19,563 nt of DNA from an uncultured Helicobacter sp. (GTDB taxonomy: Bacteria; Campylobacterota; Campylobacteria; Campylobacterales; Helicobacteraceae): contig CALVBL010000027.1 in NCBI GenBank assembly GCA_944325775.1, forward strand, positions 1 to 19,563, given 5' to 3'. The notes under the pieces are model-generated. The model was given only the letters and a program-made list of their open reading frames with translations, was not told where the DNA came from and ran no database searches. Positions 14,684-19,563 of the stretch are shown piece by piece (positions within the stretch are counted from its first letter, which is position 1; every line of letters starts with the position of its first letter). Position numbers and translations under genes: made by a program.

Positions 14684-16027
14684 TTAAAGTTTGTCAGCAA
14701 GGAGTTCTAGGGGGTGGAGGACACGCACGGGAGAATTTATAGAATCTAGCGCGTTTGTGAGCTGCATTCTGCATGCGCCACACTCGGCACTTACCACTTG
14801 CGCCCCACTTGCGTGGATACTTTGGGCTTTTGGGATCCCGGCTTTGAGCGTGAGAGCATAGTTGGAGCTTTGCATACTGATCCCGCCAAACCCGCAACAG
14901 CGCGAACAATCCGACATTTCGTTGATCGTGAAGTTTTTAGCAAGCAAGGCACGCGGCTGCTTATACACGCCTAGCACCTTACGCGCATGGCAAGGATCAT
15001 GATAGGTGATCACATAATCCGCACGCACGCCATTATCAAGGCGCATGGCAAGATCTGTGTGTGCATCAAGCCATTCACTTGTCATAAAGATCTTTGGCAA
15101 TAATCGCTCCAATCGCTCTATCCACTTTTTGGATTCTTCTGCCTCCTCGCCAAACTCCAACGCGTGCTTCCAATCCACCTTGATCATCGCCGCACAAGTA
15201 GCCTCGGGGATTATCATCGCTTCGATACTCTCCCAAAACCGCTCGAAATACTCGATATTGCGCTTTATGAGTGTAGTAACGGTGCGTATATCGCCGGTGA
15301 AAAATGCCGGCGCACCGCAGCATTCTTGAAACTTGGGGACAAATGCCTCGATATCCAAAGTGTTTAGAATCTTTAGCAAACTCTCGCCCACATTGGTATA
15401 GTTGTAGTTCGCAAGACAACCGATAAAAATCGCCACACGTCGTTTAGTTGTGCTAGGTGCAGATTCTGTATTTTGCGCGCTAGATTCTATAGCTTGTGAC
15501 TTAGATTCTGCAATGGGTGGCTGTGGCTTGTTTGCCTCTATATCGGGCAATGGCGTGCCATATTTTTGCAAAAAGGATTTTTTAGCGAAAGGAAACACAC
15601 TGCGCTTTATAGGAAGCCTTAGCTTGGTCGTATCACCCTTAAAGAGACAGGGTGCGATGAAGCCCACACAAGCAAAAACAACATCAGCCAGCCGCCTATG
15701 CCGCAGTAGAAAAAAATATAAGCGCTTATACCAGCTTATACCAAACTTACGCGCGATGTCGATACGCACAGATTCTATAGCAGTATCCACCGGCAGACTT
15801 GATGGGCAGTTTTGCACGCAGGTGGTGCATAAGAAGCAAGATTCAAAGATATTCTTGCTTGTTTTATCTAGGGGCAAATGCCCTGCTTTATACGCGCCCA
15901 GCAAGTCTAAAAAACCGCGTGGTGAGGTAGTCTCGTCGCGATTAACCTGATATATCGTGCAATCAGGGATACACTTGCCACATTTCACACAAGAGAGTGC
16001 AGTGCTTTGGATATCAAAAAGCGACAT
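14684..16027 (-). CDS. GlcF/GlpC-like iron-sulfur oxidoreductase subunit
   Basis: About 447 residues. The N-terminus carries two 4Fe-4S ferredoxin motifs: CVKCGKCIPDC and CFLCTTCVQNC (about residues 13-23 and 64-74). Two cysteine-rich CCG domains follow, with ECCGAPAFF in the first and YHDPCHARK, CSRCCGFGG and CGACRMQL in the second. This is the build of the Fe-S subunit of glycolate, lactate or glycerol-3-phosphate dehydrogenases (GlcF, LutA, GlpC), which pass electrons from a flavin partner towards quinone. No flavin subunit is beside it here, so the substrate is open. I prefer the second ATG (16027), since AAGGGG sits 5 bp upstream of it and too close to the first (16030). The linker between the two halves (about 165-195) is polar and contains a 7-residue repeat. 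It lies 9 bp after hemN; the hemN-plus-Fe-S pairing is also known from H. pylori and Campylobacter. Confidence 0.85.
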   Translation of the reverse strand: MSLFDIQSTALSCVKCGKCIPDCTIYQVNRDETTSPRGFLDLLGAYKAGHLPLDKTSKNIFESCFLCTTCVQNCPSSLPVDTAIESVRIDIARKFGISWYKRLYFFLLRHRRLADVVFACVGFIAPCLFKGDTTKLRLPIKRSVFPFAKKSFLQKYGTPLPDIEANKPQPPIAESKSQAIESSAQNTESAPSTTKRRVAIFIGCLANYNYTNVGESLLKILNTLDIEAFVPKFQECCGAPAFFTGDIRTVTTLIKRNIEYFERFWESIEAMIIPEATCAAMIKVDWKHALEFGEEAEESKKWIERLERLLPKIFMTSEWLDAHTDLAMRLDNGVRADYVITYHDPCHARKVLGVYKQPRALLAKNFTINEMSDCSRCCGFGGISMQSSNYALTLKAGIPKAQSIHASGAQVVSAECGACRMQLTNALDSINSPVRVLHPLELLADKL

Positions 16028-16036
16028 CATATCCCC

Positions 16037-17410
16037 TTAGATCGTTTTACTGAAACGCTTTTGCTCGTTTGTATTATGCAGATACACATCAAAGCACATC
16101 GCGATATTGCGGATGAGCATCGCGCCCGTTTGTGTAGTAGCGATGGCATCTTGGCTGATCGTGAGTAGTCCTGCCTCCTCATATGGGGCTAGCAGTGCAA
16201 TCTCACGCGCGAAATGACTCCTAAAATCTATGCCAAACTCCTGTTGTGTGTGCGAAAACTCAAGACTAAGGTTGTTCATAAGCTCCATAATCACACTTTT
16301 GCGCAATCTGTCTTCTTGTGTGAGCTTGATACCACGCTCGGTGGGCAAAATCCCACTATCGATCGCCGCTTCGTATGCCGCCATATCTTTGTGATTTTGT
16401 GCGTAATACTCCACACCCTCGCTAATGCTTGTAAGCCCGATACCCACCGTTTGCGAAAAGCCCTTAGTTGTATAGCCTTGGAAGTTGCGGCGCAACTGCT
16501 TTTGCTGCTTGGCGCGATAGAGATCATCACTTGTTTTAGCAAAATGATCCATACCTATCATCTCGTAATCCGCCGCCCCTAGCACCTCGATACTTTGTCG
16601 CAGAATTTGGAGTTTTTCCTGTGGTGGCGGGAGTGTGCTTTCATCGATTTTGCGCATAGTTTTTTTCATCCACGGCACATGGGCGTAGTTAAAGATCGCT
16701 AAACGCTCGGGAGAGAGTTCCAGCACAGAATCTAGTGTCTGCTTAAAGCTCGCTAGATTCTGAAATGGCAATCCATAAATAAGATCGAAGTTGATAGAAT
16801 CTATCCCAAATTTGCGCGCTAGCTCCACCGCTTCGCGCACGAGCTCGGGGCTTTGATGCCTGTGTATAGCTTCTTGGACTTTTGGATTAAAATCCTGCAC
16901 ACCAAAGCTTAGTCGGTTAAATCCTCCATCGCGCAACACCGCCATCTGATCTTGCGTGAAATAGCGCGGATCCACCTCACAGCTGATCTCGGCATCTGGC
17001 GCGAAATGAGGAAAAGTAGCGCGGATAGATTCTATGACCTCTTGGAGCTCGTGGGCATTAAAAAATGTCGGTGTGCCACCGCCAAAATGAAACTGCACCA
17101 CTTCCCGACTTGTGTCCATACTTTGGGCAAGCAAGGCTAGCTCTTTTTTGAAATACTCTATATAGCGCGCTTTTTTCTCTTCTTTGCTCGTATAGACGAC
17201 ATTACACCCGCAGAAATAGCACGCAGATCGGCAAAATGGCAAATGCACATACACAGAAAGTGGTACATGGGCATATTGCCTATCGCTTGCTTGGAGATTC
17301 TCTACATATTGTTTGGCACCAAAACCACTGTGAAACTCCACCGCCGTAGGGTAGCTCGTGTATCGTGGTCCGGGCTTAGAATAAGCAGCAAACTTCTCAA
17401 AGTCGATCAT
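16037..17410 (-). CDS. hemN: Oxygen-independent coproporphyrinogen III oxidase (HemN)
   Basis: HemN is a radical-SAM enzyme that decarboxylates coproporphyrinogen III to protoporphyrinogen IX in haem synthesis without oxygen. The HemN-specific cysteine set CRSACYFCGC gives the 4Fe-4S cluster (first three cysteines about residues 60, 64 and 67) and the fourth conserved cysteine that separates true HemN from HemW-type proteins. Other family segments are GPRYTSYPTA near the start, HFGGGTPTF and RLSFGVQDFNP. The 457-residue length is normal. I start at the ATG at 17410; an in-frame GTG directly before it (17413) is possible, and both share the GAGGA site that overlaps the end of the upstream UPF0763 gene. 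It is followed by the Fe-S protein gene at 9-bp distance. Confidence 0.95.
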   Translation of the reverse strand: MIDFEKFAAYSKPGPRYTSYPTAVEFHSGFGAKQYVENLQASDRQYAHVPLSVYVHLPFCRSACYFCGCNVVYTSKEEKKARYIEYFKKELALLAQSMDTSREVVQFHFGGGTPTFFNAHELQEVIESIRATFPHFAPDAEISCEVDPRYFTQDQMAVLRDGGFNRLSFGVQDFNPKVQEAIHRHQSPELVREAVELARKFGIDSINFDLIYGLPFQNLASFKQTLDSVLELSPERLAIFNYAHVPWMKKTMRKIDESTLPPPQEKLQILRQSIEVLGAADYEMIGMDHFAKTSDDLYRAKQQKQLRRNFQGYTTKGFSQTVGIGLTSISEGVEYYAQNHKDMAAYEAAIDSGILPTERGIKLTQEDRLRKSVIMELMNNLSLEFSHTQQEFGIDFRSHFAREIALLAPYEEAGLLTISQDAIATTQTGAMLIRNIAMCFDVYLHNTNEQKRFSKTI

Positions 17411-17414
17411 CACG

Positions 17415-17897
17415 CTAATCCTCGCTCATCTTTTGCCTAAGAATATATTCATCAAGGTTAAAAAACAAATTGGGATGTTGCTTTTTGACTTCACGCACCA
17501 CAGAGGCGACATTGACCATAGGCAGTGTGCCATCACTCTGGCGGTAAGATTCTAGATACATCTTTGCCACACTCATCGCATCATCAAAGTCAATGGGCAT
17601 CTGTGCCGCCACCTCGCGCTCTAGGCGCATAAATAACTTTTCTTCTTGCACTTCTTTGATGCGCCCTAGGAGCTTATTTAGCATACTTTGGGGCATAAGT
17701 ACAAACTCGCGATTATCTCCATCTTGCAAAAACCAAATATCTTTGTTGTTTTCTAGGCTTCCTTCTTGGAGTTTGAGTAGAGCACTCTGACTATCGATTT
17801 TGCTCAAATATCCCATACCAAATTGCTGATGTATGTCATCTTGTAATAAAAGTTCTTTTTTTGTGAGTTTCATTGTTTGTTTTGCCTTTGTAGCCAT
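17415..17897 (-). CDS. UPF0763 (DUF2603) family protein
   Basis: A 160-residue soluble, acidic/helical protein of the Campylobacterota-specific UPF0763 family. The conserved parts are the middle with the segment REVAAQMPIDFDDA (about 97-110), and the end with VREVKKQHPNLFFNLD. No catalytic motif is visible, and the function of the family is unknown. The gene overlaps the end of argF and ends next to hemN, a neighbourhood repeated in Campylobacter and Helicobacter. Two starts are possible: ATG at 17897, overlapping argF by 28 bp with AAAGGG upstream, and ATG at 17873, which makes an ATGA overlap with the argF stop. I list the longer form; the ATGA coupling makes the shorter (152 residues) about as likely. 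Confidence 0.8.
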   Translation of the reverse strand: MATKAKQTMKLTKKELLLQDDIHQQFGMGYLSKIDSQSALLKLQEGSLENNKDIWFLQDGDNREFVLMPQSMLNKLLGRIKEVQEEKLFMRLEREVAAQMPIDFDDAMSVAKMYLESYRQSDGTLPMVNVASVVREVKKQHPNLFFNLDEYILRQKMSED

Positions 17898-18841
17898 ACC
17901 ATAATGCCCTTTTGGGCATGGAGGCGGTTTTGCGCTTCTAGGAATACCCTGCTTTGCTCGCCCTCTAGCACTTCCTCACTGACTTCTTGTCCGCGATAAG
18001 CTGGCAAGCAATGTAAAAATATCGCGTCCTTGTGCGCTAGAGCCATTGTAGCACTATCAACACAATACTCTCTAAATGCCTCTTGGCGCTCCTTTTTTTG
18101 ATCTTCTTGCCCCATAGACGCCCAGGTATCGGTTGTTACGACATTCGCACCTTGCACCGCGGCTTTGACATCATCGCCGATATGAATACGCGCACCGCTC
18201 TTTGTAGCTTCCTGCAGGACTTGAGATAGGATAGATTCTTTTGGCGCATAGTCTTTAGGTGAGGCGATACGCAGCTCAAAGCCAAGTTTAGCACACAGCC
18301 ACAGCCATGAATGCGCCATATTGTTGCCATCGCCTATATATGCGACTATGGGGCTTTGTGAATTTGACGGATAGAATCTAGCGCTATGAGGTATGGCGAT
18401 CCCGCACTCTACCATTGTCATATAGTCAGCTATCAGCTGCACGGGGTGGTAATCATCGCTAAGCCCATTGATCACAGGCACACTAGAGTATTGGGCAAAC
18501 TCCTCAATCCTTGAATGCTCTGCTGTGCGCATCATCACCATATCGAGCATAGAGCTTATCACGCGTGCAGTGTCTTTGATGGGTTCGCCGCGTCCAAGCT
18601 GTATGTCTTTGTTTGAGAGGAAAATCCCCATACCTCCAAGCTGGTAAATCCCCGCTTCGAAGCTCACACGCGTGCGCGTAGAGGATTTTTCAAACACCAT
18701 TCCTAAGGTTTTTCGCTCTAAATACAATGGCTGTGTTTGATCGCGCCATTCTTGTTTGATTTGCAGTGCAAGGTCGATGATCTCTAAAATCTCATCTTTG
18801 CTAAAATCTCGTAATGTCAAAAAGTGCCGAATCTTGCTCAC
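17870..18841 (-). CDS. argF: Ornithine carbamoyltransferase
   Basis: ArgF makes citrulline from ornithine and carbamoyl phosphate in arginine synthesis. The carbamoyl-phosphate loop is SSTRTR (about residues 53-58). The second signature is HPVQLIAD (about 132-139), the ornithine side has GDGNNMAHSW in place of the common GDxRNNVA.S, and the catalytic cysteine loop is HCLPAYRG near residue 275. The length of 323 residues is normal for the monofunctional enzyme. The start is a GTG with GGAGG 7 bp upstream; no ATG upstream fits. It heads an operon with the UPF0763 gene (overlapping), hemN and the Fe-S gene. Its presence separates this genome from H. pylori, which needs arginine. Confidence 0.95.
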   Translation of the reverse strand: MSKIRHFLTLRDFSKDEILEIIDLALQIKQEWRDQTQPLYLERKTLGMVFEKSSTRTRVSFEAGIYQLGGMGIFLSNKDIQLGRGEPIKDTARVISSMLDMVMMRTAEHSRIEEFAQYSSVPVINGLSDDYHPVQLIADYMTMVECGIAIPHSARFYPSNSQSPIVAYIGDGNNMAHSWLWLCAKLGFELRIASPKDYAPKESILSQVLQEATKSGARIHIGDDVKAAVQGANVVTTDTWASMGQEDQKKERQEAFREYCVDSATMALAHKDAIFLHCLPAYRGQEVSEEVLEGEQSRVFLEAQNRLHAQKGIMVWLQRQNKQ

Positions 18842-18874
18842 CCAAATCCCTCCAAAATCCGAAATAAACCATAG

Positions 18875-18880
18875 ATTCTA
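18875..18880 (-). promoter_or_regulatory. Extended -10 promoter of argF
   Basis: On the - strand TGC-TAGAAT follows a T-rich run; the -10 box lies about 33 bp before the GTG start, giving a leader near 27 bases. The same TGC-plus-hexamer layout precedes the tRNA-Val gene. The box overlaps a copy of the heptamer AGAATCT (18879-18873). Confidence 0.55.
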
Positions 18881-18896
18881 GCAAAAAACACCGAGT

Positions 18897-18914
18897 TTAG
18901 CCATAAGTTAGCCA
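18897..18914 (-). promoter_or_regulatory. Phased direct repeat TGGCTAA upstream of argF
   Basis: TGGCTAA occurs twice on the - strand (18914-18908 and 18903-18897) with starts 11 bp apart, about one helical turn. It covers the -35 zone of the argF promoter, the typical place for an activator or repressor site. No known regulator is identified. Confidence 0.35.
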
Positions 18915-18952
18915 CAAATTGATCACAAAACTTTGGGTTTGTGTATTTCTAC

Positions 18953-19563
18953 TCACTGCTTTTCTAGCAGCGATTGAATCTTAGGTGCGTTTGCCTTACT
19001 CACGAAAAAAAAGATCTCCACGCGGTTATTTTTGGCACGATTTTGTGGTGTATCGTTTGGCGCGATAGGATCGTATGGTCCATAGCCAGATATGGAGATT
19101 CTATGTGGCTGTATGCCCTTTTGCACGAGCTCACGCATCACATTGATCGCGCGCGCACTTGAGAGTTCGTAGTTGTCTTTATACGGCGATCGTGGGCTTA
19201 GCGGGGAATTATCCGTATAACCGCGCACATCTAAATGCACATATTCCGGATATGCCTTGATGATGGTTACTAGCCTCTCTAAATAGGTAAAATTATCACT
19301 ATTAGTGATCTCTGCCACGCCCGGCTCAAACAAAATCTGACTAGGCAGGCGCAAAAAAGTCCCAGAATCTATCTGCTCTAGCACCCCGCCGATGTCAGCC
19401 TGTATATCCGAAGGTATGCTTGTCTCTGCGACAGGACCAGAAGAAGGCGTAGTCTCATCGGCATCATTGCCTTGATAATTGCCAGAATCTTGATCCACAG
19501 GCGAGGGCATAGGCATCGTGATGGGGAAGTCAAATACCGTGACAAACGCCTCTTTGAGTGCAT
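18953..19563 (-). CDS. motB: Flagellar motor stator protein MotB, C-terminal part
   Basis: MotB joins MotA in the proton-driven stator and anchors it to peptidoglycan. The frame is open to the right edge, so the N-terminus with the membrane helix and the proton-carrying aspartate lies outside the window; about 203 residues are visible. After a polar, proline- and serine-rich linker comes the segment VLEQIDSGTFLRLPSQILFE, which matches Helicobacter MotB closely, then the OmpA-like peptidoglycan-binding domain with LDVRGYTDNSPL, SSARAINVMREL and the closing RAKNNRVEIFFF. An internal ATG at 19516 is not a credible start because the frame before it also reads as protein (for example TVFDFPITM). 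motA would be expected just upstream. argF follows 111 bp downstream with its own promoter. Confidence 0.92.
   Translation of the reverse strand, partial: ALKEAFVTVFDFPITMPMPSPVDQDSGNYQGNDADETTPSSGPVAETSIPSDIQADIGGVLEQIDSGTFLRLPSQILFEPGVAEITNSDNFTYLERLVTIIKAYPEYVHLDVRGYTDNSPLSPRSPYKDNYELSSARAINVMRELVQKGIQPHRISISGYGPYDPIAPNDTPQNRAKNNRVEIFFFVSKANAPKIQSLLEKQ

Noticed and set aside
15450..15950. 166-codon open frame on the + strand
   Set aside because: It lies wholly antisense to the Fe-S protein gene, which has clear cysteine motifs; its product has no family features.
1..19563. CRISPR array, insertion sequence, prophage or integrase
   Set aside because: No regularly spaced repeats with spacers, no transposase or phage-like frames, and no long terminal repeats were seen.

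Overview
The window looks like chromosomal DNA of a Helicobacter species outside the gastric H. pylori type, most likely the enterohepatic group. FlgK, FlgM, MotB, the CjaA-like cysteine-binding lipoprotein, the UPF0763 protein and HemN all read as Campylobacterota proteins. An intact argF argues against H. pylori, which lacks most of the arginine pathway. Species assignment is inference. Base composition looks even, and I see no insertion sequence, phage gene, CRISPR array or integrase. This is mostly core genome.

Layout from left to right. (1) The 3' part of an unidentified + strand gene is followed by a structured spacer and a tRNA-Val(GAC) gene on the - strand. (2) A flagellar late-assembly block on the - strand reads flgM-flgN-flgK: anti-sigma-28 factor, export chaperone and hook-filament junction protein. 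(3) Upstream on the same strand are thrC (threonine synthase) and an unrecognised 61-residue membrane protein. (4) Divergent from thrC is cjaA, ending in a hairpin terminator. (5) Next come the remains of a 187-codon gene broken by three single-base frameshifts, then dnaE (replicative polymerase), both on the - strand. (6) Divergent from dnaE is a + strand run: a lipoprotein with MORN/YwqK-like repeats, a DMT-family exporter and a CoA-binding protein, then a separately promoted chemoreceptor. (7) A convergent noncoding gap with strong hairpins leads to a - strand operon argF-UPF0763-hemN-glcF-like, preceded by motB, which runs off the right edge.

Functionally, FlgM, FlgN, FlgK, MotB and the chemoreceptor belong to motility and chemotaxis. 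CjaA, ThrC and ArgF belong to amino acid uptake and synthesis. HemN and the Fe-S protein are oxygen-sensitive-type enzymes typical of a microaerophile.

The least expected signal is not a gene. The heptamer AGATTCT/AGAATCT (palindromic form AGAWTCT) occurs about 45 times by hand count, against about 3 expected from base composition. It falls in coding and noncoding DNA, including a promoter -10 element and a 21-bp-periodic protein linker. The broken gene next to dnaE and a pair of 11-bp-phased repeats upstream of argF are the other points worth checking.
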